From assembly GCF_000619825.1 (NCBI RefSeq), contig NZ_JHUW01000010.1:1-64000 (forward strand): DNA of 64,000 bases. The letters run 5' to 3'. The stretch is from Prevotella sp. MA2016. GTDB taxonomy: Bacteria; Bacteroidota; Bacteroidia; Bacteroidales; Bacteroidaceae. A program made the position numbers and the translations under genes. Below, piece after piece: positions 1 to 8,366 of the stretch. Position 1 is the first letter of the stretch. Every line of letters starts with the position of its first letter. Under the pieces are notes generated by a model. That model searched no databases. It was not told the DNA's origin and was given only the letters and a program-made list of their open reading frames with translations.

Positions 1-274
1 GACCGTATTTTATCGAAGCTGCGTGCAAAGGTAAATGATTTTTCTCAATATCAAGAACTATTTGCCTCTTTATTTCCGGAGTAGAGCGAAAATAACTTCT
101 TTTCTTGAGACCATCTATACCTAATTCTTGATATCTTTGCCATAATACTTTTAGAAATTTCTCATCAGAACCGTAATGGTTACTGATATACCTGAAACTA
201 TATCCTTCCTCTAGCATATGCATATAACGGAGATAGTCTGATAGGCTTTGCCTCTTTTGCTTTTTCTTTAACAT
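1..274 (-). CDS. IS150-like transposase OrfA (helix-turn-helix subunit), partial
   Basis: The minus-strand frame opens with ATG at 272-274 and stays open to the window edge (91 codons visible). The product begins MLKKKQKRQSLSDYLRYM and contains a tryptophan-bearing helix-turn-helix (FLKVLWQRYQELGIDGL), typical of the first ORF of IS3/IS150 elements. OrfA normally binds the terminal repeats and is joined to the DDE-bearing OrfB by programmed frameshifting. OrfB would lie left of this window. The start sits only a few bases inside the hairpin at 279-312, so that hairpin probably limits read-in translation. Whether the element is intact cannot be judged here. Confidence 0.75.
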   Translation of the reverse strand, partial: MLKKKQKRQSLSDYLRYMHMLEEGYSFRYISNHYGSDEKFLKVLWQRYQELGIDGLKKRSYFRSTPEIKRQIVLDIEKNHLPLHAASIKYG

Positions 275-278
275 AATA

Positions 279-312
279 CACCCCGAAAGTTTTTTGTCTA
301 ACTTTCGGGGTG
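279..312. repeat. 12-bp inverted repeat at the IS end
   Basis: CACCCCGAAAGT (279-290) and ACTTTCGGGGTG (301-312) are perfect reverse complements separated by 10 bases. The structure overlaps the transposase leader. It may be part of the terminal repeat, a translation-damping hairpin, or both; it could also stop transcription leaving hisC. Confidence 0.7.
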
Positions 313-361
313 CACTTCAAAATGAGGCGGGGTGCTTGTGTATAGAGAGCTAACCCTGTGA

Positions 362-1396
362 CTAGTATTGGCGCAGGGCGGCAATCAACTCGCTGTTTTC
401 GGTCTTGGTGCCGATGGTGATACGCAGGCAGTTCTGACAAAGCTGTACGCGGTTGCGGTTGCGAACAATGATGCCCTGATCCACCAGATAGTTGTAAATG
501 CCGGTGGCATCGGTCATCTTGGCCAGGAAGAAGTTGGCATCCGTAGGATAAATCTTCTCGCAGATAGGGAGTATGCTGAAGGCCTGCATCACGCGGCCGC
601 GCTCCTCCTTCAGAATCTTTACCCAACCATCTACTTCGAATGGGTCCTCCAGTGCCTTCAGTGCCTGCTGCTGGGTGAGCAGGTTGACATTGTAGGGATA
701 CTTCACCTTGTTAAAAATGTCGATGATACCTTCTGATGCGAAAGCCATACCCAGACGGATGGCAGCGCAGCCCCATGCCTTCGACATGGTGTTGAGCACT
801 ATCAGGTTGGGATACTTGGCCAACTCGGCGCGCAGAGGTTTCTGCGATGAGAAATCGCTGTAGGCCTCGTCAACAATCACCAGTCCGTCGAAACCCTCAA
901 TAATCTTGATCACCTCTTCGCGGTTCAGGCAGTTGCCTGTAGGGTTGTTAGGTGTGCACAGCCATATCAGTTTGGTATGCTCGTCGGTTGCGGCCAGCAC
1001 TGCCTCGGCAGTAGTCTGGAAGTGCTCGTCGAGCACTACGGTGCGATACTCAGTATCGTTGATATCGGCACACACTTTATACATGCCGTAGGTGGGCTCG
1101 ATAGCCACTACGTTATCCTTGCCCGGCTCGCAGAAACAGCGGTAGGGCAGGTCGATAGCCTCGTCGCTACCATTGCCCAGGAAGATGCACTGAGCAGGCA
1201 CGCCTTTTACTTTAGAGATGGCTTCCTTGAGCTCCAGCTGCAGTGGGTCGGGGTAGCGGTTATAAGGCGTGTTGTATGGATTCTCGTTGGCATCGAGAAA
1301 CACGCGTGCCTCTCTACCGGCATACTCATTGCGAGCACTGCTGTAAGGCGCCAGGTTCCATATATTCTTTCTTGTTAATTCTTGAAGCGATTTCAT
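362..1396 (-). CDS. hisC: Histidinol-phosphate aminotransferase
   Basis: PLP-dependent aminotransferase that converts imidazole-acetol phosphate and glutamate to L-histidinol phosphate in the cytoplasm. The 344-aa product has the class I/II fold signatures: [12 protein letters not shown] near the N-terminus, the substrate segment [18 protein letters not shown], and the PLP-lysine region NTMSKAWG. I start it at the ATG at 1396 (MKSLQELT); a longer reading would need a TTG three codons upstream. It is the third gene of hisG-hisD-hisC, 12 bp after hisD. In related Bacteroides genomes hisB normally follows; here an IS150-like element follows and hisB lies about 43 kb away. Confidence 0.95.
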   Translation of the reverse strand: MKSLQELTRKNIWNLAPYSSARNEYAGREARVFLDANENPYNTPYNRYPDPLQLELKEAISKVKGVPAQCIFLGNGSDEAIDLPYRCFCEPGKDNVVAIEPTYGMYKVCADINDTEYRTVVLDEHFQTTAEAVLAATDEHTKLIWLCTPNNPTGNCLNREEVIKIIEGFDGLVIVDEAYSDFSSQKPLRAELAKYPNLIVLNTMSKAWGCAAIRLGMAFASEGIIDIFNKVKYPYNVNLLTQQQALKALEDPFEVDGWVKILKEERGRVMQAFSILPICEKIYPTDANFFLAKMTDATGIYNYLVDQGIIVRNRNRVQLCQNCLRITIGTKTENSELIAALRQY

Positions 1397-1408
1397 AATT
1401 GTCAATTA

Positions 1409-2695
1409 TCAATTATCAATTGAGCGCAAGCGTACGCGCATCGCGTTAGCGTGTGCCTCCAGCTGTTCGGCTTCGGCCATGAGTTCTACGGCGCGACCGA
1501 TGCTGCGGATACCATCCTCTGTGAGGTGCTGGAAGGTAATCTTGCGGCAGTAGCTGTCGAGGTTTACACCGCTGTAGGCAGTGGCATAACCATGTGTGGG
1601 CAGGGTGTGATTGGTGCCGCTGGCATAGTCGCCTGCACTCTCACAGGCATACTCGCCCAGGAACACGCTACCAGCATTCACCACCTTATTAGCCAGCTTG
1701 GCATAATCCTTCACCTGCAGAATCAGGTGCTCGGGGGCATAGGCATTCGAGAGGTCGATAGCATCCTGCATGCTCTTTACCAGCACCAGACGACTGTTGT
1801 CAAGCGCCTTGGCTGCCATCTCCTTACGGGGCAGCAGATCCAGCTGGCGGTTCACCTCGGCCTGTACGTCGAGAATCACCTGCTCGGAGGTGGTGATGAG
1901 GAACACCTGCGAGTCGATACCATGTTCGGCCTGCGACAGCAAGTCGGCAGCTACAAACTCGATGTTGGCATTCTTATCAGCAATCACGCAAACCTCAGAC
2001 GGACCGGCAGGCATGTCGATAGCCACGTCGTGCAGACTAACCTGCTGCTTGGCGGCCATCACATACTGGTTGCCAGGACCGAAAATCTTAAATACCTTGG
2101 GCACACTCTCGGTGCCATAAGCCATTGCACCGATGGCCTGTACGCCACCAGCCTTGAATATCTTGCTAACGCCTGCTGTGCGGGCTGCCACCAGGATGGC
2201 GGGGTTCACCTTGCCATCGCGGCCTGGAGGGGTGCAGAGCACTATCTCCTGGCAACCGGCTATCTTGGCAGGTGTGGCCAGCATCAGTACGGTAGAGAAG
2301 AGTGGGGCAGTGCCGCCAGGAATGTAGAGGCCCACCTTCTCGATGGCTACACTCTTCTGCCAGCAAACCACGCCGGGCTGCGTCTCAATCTTCTTACCCT
2401 TGAACTGCTGCGACTCGTGGAAGGCTTTGATATTGCTGTGAGCCACCTGGATGGCAGCTTTCAGATCAGCACTTACCAGCGCCTCGGCCTCGTCCATCTC
2501 CTCCTCAGTAACAGCCAGTGTAGGCAGATCTACGTGGTCGAACTTCAGCTCGTAGCCCTTCACGGCATCATCGCCGCGCTTCTTCACGTCGGCCAATACC
2601 GAGGCTACGGTGTCGTTCAACTGTGAAACGTCCAAGTGCGGACGCTCTACAATCTTTGCCCACTCGCTTCTTTCAGGAAATCGAATTATATTCAT
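1409..2695 (-). CDS. hisD: Histidinol dehydrogenase
   Basis: Catalyses the last two steps of histidine synthesis, the NAD+-linked four-electron oxidation of L-histidinol to L-histidine; zinc enzyme. The 428-aa product has the family signatures VGLYIPGGTAPL, GVQAIGAMAYGT, IDMPAGPSEVCV and SQAEHGIDSQ, and the C-terminal metal-site region around NHTLPTHGYA. The start at 2695 (MNIIRFPERSEW) overlaps the hisG stop by 4 bp (ATGA), so translation of the two is coupled. The frame is open a further 38 codons upstream, but that stretch is hisG sequence in another frame and is not part of the protein. Confidence 0.96.
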   Translation of the reverse strand: MNIIRFPERSEWAKIVERPHLDVSQLNDTVASVLADVKKRGDDAVKGYELKFDHVDLPTLAVTEEEMDEAEALVSADLKAAIQVAHSNIKAFHESQQFKGKKIETQPGVVCWQKSVAIEKVGLYIPGGTAPLFSTVLMLATPAKIAGCQEIVLCTPPGRDGKVNPAILVAARTAGVSKIFKAGGVQAIGAMAYGTESVPKVFKIFGPGNQYVMAAKQQVSLHDVAIDMPAGPSEVCVIADKNANIEFVAADLLSQAEHGIDSQVFLITTSEQVILDVQAEVNRQLDLLPRKEMAAKALDNSRLVLVKSMQDAIDLSNAYAPEHLILQVKDYAKLANKVVNAGSVFLGEYACESAGDYASGTNHTLPTHGYATAYSGVNLDSYCRKITFQHLTEDGIRSIGRAVELMAEAEQLEAHANAMRVRLRSIDN

Positions 2696-3543
2696 AGAAT
2701 CATCTTTTCGATTGGGGTAACCAGGATGCCCTGGGCGCCCATCTCCTTCAGTTTGCCAATAATCTCCCAGAACTGCTTCTGGTCGAGCACGGTGTGAACA
2801 GAGCACCACTCCTCGTCGGCCAATGGGATGATGGTGGGGCTCTTCAGGCCTGGCAGCACACTGATAATCTCCTGCAGGCGGGCCTTAGGGGCGTTCATAC
2901 GTACATACTTCTTGTCCTCGGCATCCTTTACGGCTTTAAAACGGAACAGCATCTGCTCGAGGATGGCTTTCTTCTCGTCGCTCATCTGCTTGTTGCCAAT
3001 CAGCAGAGCCTCACTCTGCATTACAATCTCAACTTCGCGCAGATTATTGCTCACCAGGGTAGAGCCTGATGATACAATATCAAAGATAGCATCGGCCAGA
3101 CCAATGCCTGGGCTGATTTCTACGCTACCTGTGATGACATGGATTTCGGCATGGATATGATGCTGCTCAAGGAAATGTCGAAGGATTCCGGGGTAGCTGG
3201 TGGCAATCTTCTTGCCGTTGAACCACTCTACTCCCTTGTAGTCGATCTCTTTGGGAATGGCCAGCGAGAGGCGGCATTTTGAGAAGCCGAGACGTGAGAT
3301 GATATCAGCATCTTCGCCACGCTCAACAAACTCGTTTTCGCCCACTACACCGATGTCAGCCACTCCACTGGCTACACTCTGTGGGATGTCATCATCGCGG
3401 AGGTAAAGCACCTCCAGCGGAAAGTTGGACGACTGCACCAGCAAGGTGCGTTTTGAGGCACCAACCTTGATGTCTGCTTCCGACAACAGGTTCATTGTGT
3501 CCTCGAACAGGCGTCCTTTTGATTGTACTGCAATTCTTAACAT
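2692..3543 (-). CDS. hisG: ATP phosphoribosyltransferase (long form)
   Basis: First committed step of histidine synthesis: ATP plus PRPP gives phosphoribosyl-ATP. The 283-aa length is the long HisG form, with a C-terminal regulatory domain (about residues 210-283) expected to mediate histidine feedback inhibition, so no HisZ partner is needed. The catalytic part shows MLRIAVQSKGRL at the N-terminus and the PRPP-binding loop region DAIFDIVSSGSTL. First gene of the his operon, with a clear promoter 25 bp upstream and no obvious His leader peptide or attenuator in the short leader. Other his genes apart from hisDC and the distant hisB are not in the window. Confidence 0.95.
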   Translation of the reverse strand: MLRIAVQSKGRLFEDTMNLLSEADIKVGASKRTLLVQSSNFPLEVLYLRDDDIPQSVASGVADIGVVGENEFVERGEDADIISRLGFSKCRLSLAIPKEIDYKGVEWFNGKKIATSYPGILRHFLEQHHIHAEIHVITGSVEISPGIGLADAIFDIVSSGSTLVSNNLREVEIVMQSEALLIGNKQMSDEKKAILEQMLFRFKAVKDAEDKKYVRMNAPKARLQEIISVLPGLKSPTIIPLADEEWCSVHTVLDQKQFWEIIGKLKEMGAQGILVTPIEKMIL

Positions 3544-3568
3544 ATTGTTAAATCTAAAAATATCGGGT

Positions 3569-3599
3569 GCAAAATTACAAAAAAATTCTCAATTATCAA
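3569..3599 (-). promoter_or_regulatory. his operon promoter (Bacteroidetes -33/-7)
   Basis: On the minus strand, TTG at 3599-3597 is followed after 19 bp by TAATTTTGC at 3577-3569, fitting the Bacteroidetes TTTG / TAnnTTTG architecture. Transcription would begin about 20 bases before the hisG ATG. The -33 element falls within a CAATT-type repeat shared with the divergent promoter. Confidence 0.65.
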
Positions 3600-3630
3600 T
3601 TGTCAATTATCAATTATTTAGTACCTTTGC
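3600..3630 (+). promoter_or_regulatory. Promoter of the lytic transglycosylase gene
   Basis: TTG at 3600-3602, a 19-bp spacer, then TACCTTTGC at 3622-3630. It lies back-to-back with the his promoter; the shared CAATTG palindrome provides a TTG on each strand. Confidence 0.7.
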
Positions 3631-3660
3631 ACCGTTTTTCTGTCAAAATGCTGCTGAAGC

Positions 3661-4794
3661 GTGCAAAAATGGTATAAATATGTCGGTTTTGGGGCGGTTT
3701 TGCTATCGCTGGTATCGTGTTTCGAAAAGAAGCACGAACCTATTGTGGCGCCCTGGGGCGTGATAGATGATACCGTGGCGGTGACAGACGAGTTCGACCT
3801 GCATGATATCCAAACCAGTGGCGAACTGATTATGGCCACGGTGAGTGGTCCGCAGACCTACTATGAGTATCGCGGAAAAAATCTGGGCACTCAGTTTCTG
3901 ATTTGTCAGCGATTTGCCGACTCGCTGGGTGTGCGACTGCGTGTAGAGGTGTGCCGCGACAGTATGGAGCTGGTGAAGCGTTTTGCCGATGGCGAGGTGG
4001 ACATCGTGGCATGGCCCACACCCGGACATATCAGTGCCGATACGGCTAAGAACGACTTGGCTAAGGAGCTGCAGGGCTGGTATCGACCGGAGCTGATTGC
4101 TGCGGTGCAGAAGGAGGAGAACGACCTGCTGACGGTGCGCAAGGTGCATCGCCGCATCTTCTCGCCTATGCTCGATGCCAAGGGTGGCGTCATCTCGCAC
4201 TATGATCAGTATTTTATGACTTATGCACGCGATATCCGTTGGGACTGGCGCCTGTTGGCAGCCCAGTGCTATCAGGAATCGACATTCGACCCGCGTGCCG
4301 TGTCGTTTGCTGGTGCTAAGGGCCTGATGCAGATTATGCCAGGCACGGCCGACCACTTAGGCGTGTCTCGCGGACAGTTGTACGAGCCCGAGGCCAATAT
4401 CCGTGCAGCGGTGAAATATATCGGACAGTTGCAGAACACTTTCCGCGATGTGCGCGACCAGTATGAACGCACCAATTTCGTGCTGGCAGCTTATAATGGT
4501 GGTGCCCATCATATCCGTGATGCCATGGCCTTGGCCAAGCGTGATGGCAGAAACCCACACCGCTGGAGCGAGGTGTCGCCTTATGTGCTGAAGCTCAGTC
4601 AGCCTCAGTATTATAACGACCCTGTGGTGAAGTATGGTTATATGCGTGGTTCTGAGACGGTGGATTACGTGCAGCGCATCCGTCAGCGCCATGCGGGCTA
4701 TCAGGGTGTGAAATCACCTCACATGGGTTTCCACGGCGTTGGCAAGCCCCGCAAGGCTGATAAGCGAAAAACAAAATATGATATTAAAAATTAG
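3661..4794 (+). CDS. MltF-like membrane-bound lytic murein transglycosylase (lipoprotein)
   Basis: The 377-aa product starts at GTG 3661 with a short lipoprotein signal whose lipobox ends LVSC (Cys20). Residues ~53-150 form a periplasmic solute-binding-protein-like domain (FADGEVDIVAWPTP), and ~185-340 form an SLT lytic transglycosylase domain with catalytic Glu206 in CYQESTFDP, the GLMQIMPGTA motif and VLAAYNGG. This domain order matches MltF, which cleaves peptidoglycan glycan strands to 1,6-anhydro ends, probably at the outer membrane. No in-frame ATG precedes the signal peptide, so GTG is the best start. Single gene with its own promoter and a strong terminator overlapping its stop codon. 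Confidence 0.88.
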   Translation: MQKWYKYVGFGAVLLSLVSCFEKKHEPIVAPWGVIDDTVAVTDEFDLHDIQTSGELIMATVSGPQTYYEYRGKNLGTQFLICQRFADSLGVRLRVEVCRDSMELVKRFADGEVDIVAWPTPGHISADTAKNDLAKELQGWYRPELIAAVQKEENDLLTVRKVHRRIFSPMLDAKGGVISHYDQYFMTYARDIRWDWRLLAAQCYQESTFDPRAVSFAGAKGLMQIMPGTADHLGVSRGQLYEPEANIRAAVKYIGQLQNTFRDVRDQYERTNFVLAAYNGGAHHIRDAMALAKRDGRNPHRWSEVSPYVLKLSQPQYYNDPVVKYGYMRGSETVDYVQRIRQRHAGYQGVKSPHMGFHGVGKPRKADKRKTKYDIKN

Positions 4795-4819
4795 GCACGG
4801 ATGCGTAATCCGTGCCTAA
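4791..4819. terminator. Hairpin terminator after the transglycosylase gene
   Basis: TTAGGCACGGAT (4791-4802) and ATCCGTGCCTAA (4808-4819) form a perfect 12-bp stem with loop GCGTA, followed by AATATTTATTT. The left arm contains the stop codon. It shares the GGCACG core with the larger palindromes at 5355, 19036 and 46597. Confidence 0.7.
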
Positions 4820-4838
4820 ATATTTATTTCTGTACGGG

Positions 4839-4896
4839 GATCTTGACCTTCGGTCGAGATCGCTCACGTTCGAAAATGAAAGCGAACTTTCATTTT
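4839..4896. repeat. Two adjacent hairpins between convergent genes
   Basis: Hairpin one pairs GATCTTGACC (4839-4848) with GGTCGAGATC (4852-4861, one G-T pair). Hairpin two pairs AAAATGAAAG (4873-4882) with CTTTCATTTT (4887-4896) around CGAA. The second ends two bases before the rpiB stop, so it may end rpiB transcription, although it lacks a long U tract on the minus strand. Confidence 0.5.
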
Positions 4897-4898
4897 GC

Positions 4899-5339
4899 TC
4901 ACTTAATCGCGATCTTGTCCACGCGCTTCTGATGGCGGCCGCCTTCGAAGCTGGCTGTGAAGAACTCGTCCATGATCTTGCGAGCCATGTTGTTGTCGAT
5001 GAAACGACCTGGCATTACCAGTACGTTGGCATCGTTGTGCTGACGGATGAGATGTGCAATCTCAGGAATCCAGCACAGTCCGGCGCGCACCTGCTGATGC
5101 TTGTTCAGTGTGATAGAGATACCCTCGCCGCTGCCGCAGATGGCAATGCCGGGATAAACCTCGCCACTCTCGATACCCTCGGCCAGCGCGTGTCCGAAGT
5201 CGGGATAATCTACACTGGCATCACTCCATGTTCCATAGTCTTTGACAGGATAACCTTTCTCCTCCAGATACTGGAGTACAAACTGCTTTAACGCAAAGCC
5301 TGCATGATCGCAAGCCACTCCTACTGTTTTTACTTCCAT
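4899..5339 (-). CDS. rpiB: Ribose-5-phosphate isomerase B
   Basis: Interconverts ribulose-5-phosphate and ribose-5-phosphate (RpiB/LacA-LacB family). The 146-aa product is of normal length and carries the N-terminal CDHAGFALK motif, the catalytic-cysteine loop AICGSGEGISI, and the phosphate-binding C-terminal part (RVDKIAIK end). It lies downstream of tkt on the same strand with a 102-bp gap filled mostly by a long palindromic repeat, so the two may be co-transcribed with the repeat modulating the downstream level. Functionally it pairs with transketolase in the non-oxidative pentose phosphate pathway and with the arabinose route encoded at 27-35 kb. Confidence 0.94.
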   Translation of the reverse strand: MEVKTVGVACDHAGFALKQFVLQYLEEKGYPVKDYGTWSDASVDYPDFGHALAEGIESGEVYPGIAICGSGEGISITLNKHQQVRAGLCWIPEIAHLIRQHNDANVLVMPGRFIDNNMARKIMDEFFTASFEGGRHQKRVDKIAIK

Positions 5340-5354
5340 AGTTTTAAAATTTAA

Positions 5355-5431
5355 GGCACGAATTACACGAATTTTACGAATTTTACTAGCAATGAGTAAA
5401 ATAATTCGTGTTAATTCGCGAAATTCGTGCC
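5355..5431. repeat. Long imperfect palindrome, GGCACGAATT family, copy 1
   Basis: Starts GGCACGAATTACACGAATT and ends AATTCGCGAAATTCGTGCC; the arms are imperfect reverse complements around an AT-rich centre. Same terminal sequences as the copies at 19036-19101 and 46597-46662. This copy sits between tkt and rpiB on the same strand. Confidence 0.75.
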
Positions 5432-5441
5432 AGATTATTAA

Positions 5442-7454
5442 TTAAGCAAGCAATTTCTTAACCTGCTTGTACACATTCTCACCGGTGAAGCCGAGCTTCT
5501 CGTCGAGCACCTTGTAAGGAGCAGAGAAACCGAAGCTCTCCAAGCCCCAAACAGTACCGTCGGCACCTACCAGACCTTCGAGGTTTACAGGCAGACCAGC
5601 GGTGAGACCGAACTTCTTAACACCTGCGGGCAGTACGCTCTGCTGATACTCCTTGCTCTGGCTGCGGAACAATCCCTCAGAAGGAACGCTAACCACGCGA
5701 ACCTTTACGCCATCCTCGCGGAGCAGCTTAGCACCTGCCTCCAGAGTAGAAACCTCTGAACCAGAAGCCAGCAGAATCACGTCGTAGTTCTCATCACTTC
5801 CGGCTACTACATAAGCACCCTTAGTGGCCTGGCTGTAGTCGTTGCCCTCAGGCAGCATATCGATATTCTGACGAGAGAAGATGAGCGCTGTTGGGGTATC
5901 AACATTCTCCATGGCCATGCGCCAGCAAACGGTTGTCTCCTCGGCATCGGCAGGACGAACCACCAATACAGAGTTCTTGCCGTGGTGGTTCTTCAGCTTC
6001 TCCATCAGGCGGATCTGTGCCTCCTGCTCTACAGGCTCGTGGGTAGGACCATCCTCACCTACACGGAAGGCATCGTGAGTCCAGATGAACTTCACTGGCA
6101 GCTCCATCAGGGCAGCCATACGTACGGCGGGCTTCATGTAGTCAGAGAATACGAAGAAGGTACCGCATGCGGGGATTACACCACCGTGCAGAGCCATACC
6201 GATGCAGCAGCAAGCCATGGTGAGCTCGGCTACACCAGCCTCGAAGAAGGCACCGCTGAAGTCGCCACGAACCAGGTCGTGAGTCTTCTTCAGGAATCCG
6301 TCGGTCTTATCAGAGTTGCTCAGGTCGGCCGAAGCACAGATCATGTTAGGCACCTGCTCAGCCAGGGCTGACAGTACAGTAGCACTTGCACCACGTGTGG
6401 CAGCACCAGCCTTCTGCTCAACCTTGCTCCAGTCGATCACAGGAGCCTTGCCGCTGAACCACTCCTCCAGCTGCTTGGCCTGCTCGGGATGACCCTTAGC
6501 CCACTCAGCCTTCTCAGCGTAGCGCTCAGCCACAATCTTCTTCAGTTCCTCAGCACGCTTAGCGTACATCTCCTGTACCTCGGGGAATATCTGGAATGGG
6601 TTCTCAGGATCAGCACCCAGGTTCTTCATGGTGTTGATGTAAGCGTCGCCACCAAGAGGAGCACCGTGAGTAGCGCAGTTGCTCTCGTAGCTGCTGTTGT
6701 CAGCCTTGCGGGCACCCTTACCCATTACGCAGTGACCGATGATGAGTGATGGGCGATCCTTCTCGGCCTGAGCCTTCTTGATGGCCTCGCGAATCTGGTC
6801 AACATCGTTACCGTCAATCTTCTGTACAAACCATCCCCAAGCCTCATACTTCTTGGCGGTATCCTCAGAGGTAACCACCTCAGTCTTGGTAGAGAGCTGG
6901 ATATCGTTAGCGTCGTAGAACATGATGAGGTTGTCGAGTCCCAGGTTTCCGGCGATACGACCTGCACCCTGTGAGATCTCCTCCTGCACGCCACCATCGC
7001 TGATGTATGCATAGATAGTCTGGTTCATCACGTTGCCCAGACGAGCCTTCAGGAACTTAGCGGCGATGGCAGCACCAACTGCAAAGCAGTGACCCTGACC
7101 CAGAGGACCAGAGGTGTTCTCGATACCGCGCTCAATCTCGCGCTCGGGGTGACCTGGAGTTACTGAGCCCCACTGGCGCAGATTCTTCAAATCCTCGAGT
7201 GTATATTTACCGATAAGAGCCAACTGGCTGTAAAGCATAGGAGCCATGTGACCTGGATCGAGGAAGAAACGGTCGCGACCTTCCCATGCGGGATTCTCTG
7301 GATCATAAACCAAGAACTCACTGTAAAGGGTGTTGATGAAATCTGCACCACCCATAGCACCGCCGGGGTGTCCCGACTTTGCTTTTTCAACCATCGAAGC
7401 AGCGAGGATACGGATATTATCCGCTGCCATGTTCATAACTTTGTTGTCGTACAT
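5442..7454 (-). CDS. tkt: Transketolase
   Basis: Thiamine diphosphate- and Mg-dependent enzyme transferring two-carbon ketol units between sugar phosphates. The 670-aa product is full length: N-terminal TPP domain with KAKSGHPGGAMG, the GPLGQGHCFAVG motif, the TPP motif from ISDGGVQEE to FYDANDIQLS, then the pyrimidine-binding domain (SATVLSALAEQVP to FIWTHDAFRVGEDGPTHEPVE) and a C-terminal domain. The start MYDNKVMNMAADN lies about 30 bp after a good -7 box. It consumes xylulose-5-phosphate made by the ara operon in this window and needs the cofactor made by the thi operon. Confidence 0.96.
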   Translation of the reverse strand: MYDNKVMNMAADNIRILAASMVEKAKSGHPGGAMGGADFINTLYSEFLVYDPENPAWEGRDRFFLDPGHMAPMLYSQLALIGKYTLEDLKNLRQWGSVTPGHPEREIERGIENTSGPLGQGHCFAVGAAIAAKFLKARLGNVMNQTIYAYISDGGVQEEISQGAGRIAGNLGLDNLIMFYDANDIQLSTKTEVVTSEDTAKKYEAWGWFVQKIDGNDVDQIREAIKKAQAEKDRPSLIIGHCVMGKGARKADNSSYESNCATHGAPLGGDAYINTMKNLGADPENPFQIFPEVQEMYAKRAEELKKIVAERYAEKAEWAKGHPEQAKQLEEWFSGKAPVIDWSKVEQKAGAATRGASATVLSALAEQVPNMICASADLSNSDKTDGFLKKTHDLVRGDFSGAFFEAGVAELTMACCCIGMALHGGVIPACGTFFVFSDYMKPAVRMAALMELPVKFIWTHDAFRVGEDGPTHEPVEQEAQIRLMEKLKNHHGKNSVLVVRPADAEETTVCWRMAMENVDTPTALIFSRQNIDMLPEGNDYSQATKGAYVVAGSDENYDVILLASGSEVSTLEAGAKLLREDGVKVRVVSVPSEGLFRSQSKEYQQSVLPAGVKKFGLTAGLPVNLEGLVGADGTVWGLESFGFSAPYKVLDEKLGFTGENVYKQVKKLLA

Positions 7455-7491
7455 AATGAATATTTAATAGTAATAAACGTTATTTTTGGGG

Positions 7492-7500
7492 GCAAAGATA
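7492..7500 (-). promoter_or_regulatory. tkt promoter -7 box
   Basis: Minus-strand TATCTTTGC about 38 bp before the tkt ATG; matches TAnnTTTGC exactly. Confidence 0.65.
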
Positions 7501-7564
7501 CAAAAAAACTTCGAAATAGGTGATGGTTTCTCGATAAATTGTGCGGAATGATAGAAAAATACTA

Positions 7565-7573
7565 TATCTTTGC
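7565..7573 (+). promoter_or_regulatory. Promoter -7 box of the nitrilase-family gene
   Basis: TATCTTTGC 26 bp before the ATG at 7599, exact match to TAnnTTTGC. Confidence 0.65.
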
Positions 7574-7598
7574 AACATATAACAAAGTATTTGTAATT

Positions 7599-8366
7599 AT
7601 GAAGGTGTCAATTCTACAACATAACATCTTTTCCGGTGCACTCAGCAGCACCCTCAGCAATCTCGAAAATCAGCTTTCGCAGCATCCCGGTGCCGACCTT
7701 TATGTGCTGGCCGAAACCTTTGCCACGGGTTTCCTGGCCGAGGGGAGTAGTGCGATGGCTCAGCAGCAGGGTCCTTTGATTCTTTCGTGGATGCAGCAGC
7801 AGGCAGCCCGCCTTGATGCTGCCATCGCAGGCAGTGTGGCTGTGAAGGATGATAAGGGCCGACTGCGTAATCGCATGTATTTTGTGCGCCCCGATGGCAC
7901 CTATGATTATTACGACAAGCGCCATCTGTTTTCGTATGCTGGCGAAACAAAGGAGTATGCAGCTGGCTGCCGGCGTGTGGTGGTCGAATGGCGTGGGGTG
8001 AGATTTCTCTTGCAGGTGTGCTATGATTTGCGCTTCCCGGTATTCTCGCGTTCGCGTGGCGATTATGATGCCATCATCTACGTGGCCAACTGGCCCGAGA
8101 AGCGTCAGGATGCCTGGACATCGTTGCTCAAGGCCCGCGCTATCGAGAACCAGTGCTATGTGATAGGCGTGAACCGTGTGGGTAGCGATGCTGCTTGTAA
8201 GTATATTGGTGGTTCGGTGGTGATTGATGCCTATGGCCGCACCATCGCCCAGTGTGCCGATGGTGAGGAGGGTATTGCTACCGTTGAACTTGATATGGAA
8301 CAGCTGCAGCGTTTCCGCAAGAAGTTCCCCGTGCTGGACGATGCCGACAAGTTTAATGTTCTCTGA
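7599..8366 (+). CDS. Carbon-nitrogen hydrolase, omega-amidase (YafV/NIT2-like)
   Basis: The 255-aa product belongs to the nitrilase superfamily. The Glu-Lys-Cys triad is visible as Glu39 (LAETFATGF), Lys107 (YYDKRHLF) and Cys141 (LLQVCYDLRFPVFSR). The DLRFPVFSR and NWPEKRQDAWTSLLKARAIENQ segments are characteristic of the omega-amidase branch, which hydrolyses alpha-ketoglutaramate and alpha-ketosuccinamate as metabolite repair after glutamine or asparagine transamination. The substrate is inferred from family; another short amide is possible. The start at 7599 (MKVSILQHN) follows a promoter; a 20-codon upstream extension overlaps the promoter and is rejected. Its 3' end overlaps the convergent CDF gene by 14 bp. 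Confidence 0.87.
   Translation: MKVSILQHNIFSGALSSTLSNLENQLSQHPGADLYVLAETFATGFLAEGSSAMAQQQGPLILSWMQQQAARLDAAIAGSVAVKDDKGRLRNRMYFVRPDGTYDYYDKRHLFSYAGETKEYAAGCRRVVVEWRGVRFLLQVCYDLRFPVFSRSRGDYDAIIYVANWPEKRQDAWTSLLKARAIENQCYVIGVNRVGSDAACKYIGGSVVIDAYGRTIAQCADGEEGIATVELDMEQLQRFRKKFPVLDDADKFNVL

Larger units (their letters stand above)
1..319 (-). mobile_element. End of an IS3-family (IS150-like) insertion sequence, cut by the window edge
   Basis: Read on the minus strand, the element begins with TGAAGTGCACCCCGAAAGTT, which resembles the ends of IS150-group elements. A 12-bp inverted repeat (CACCCCGAAAGT at 279-290, ACTTTCGGGGTG at 301-312) lies just inside. A transposase OrfA-like reading frame then starts at 274 and runs off the left edge. 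The outer boundary at 319 is inferred from the terminal TG; no target duplication can be checked because the other end is missing. It lies 43 bp past the hisC stop codon. Confidence 0.72.

Noticed and set aside
1451..2626. 391-codon plus-strand open frame opposite hisD
   Set aside because: It is the antisense shadow of a well-supported histidinol dehydrogenase gene; the product is low in recognisable motifs and has no promoter or ribosome site.
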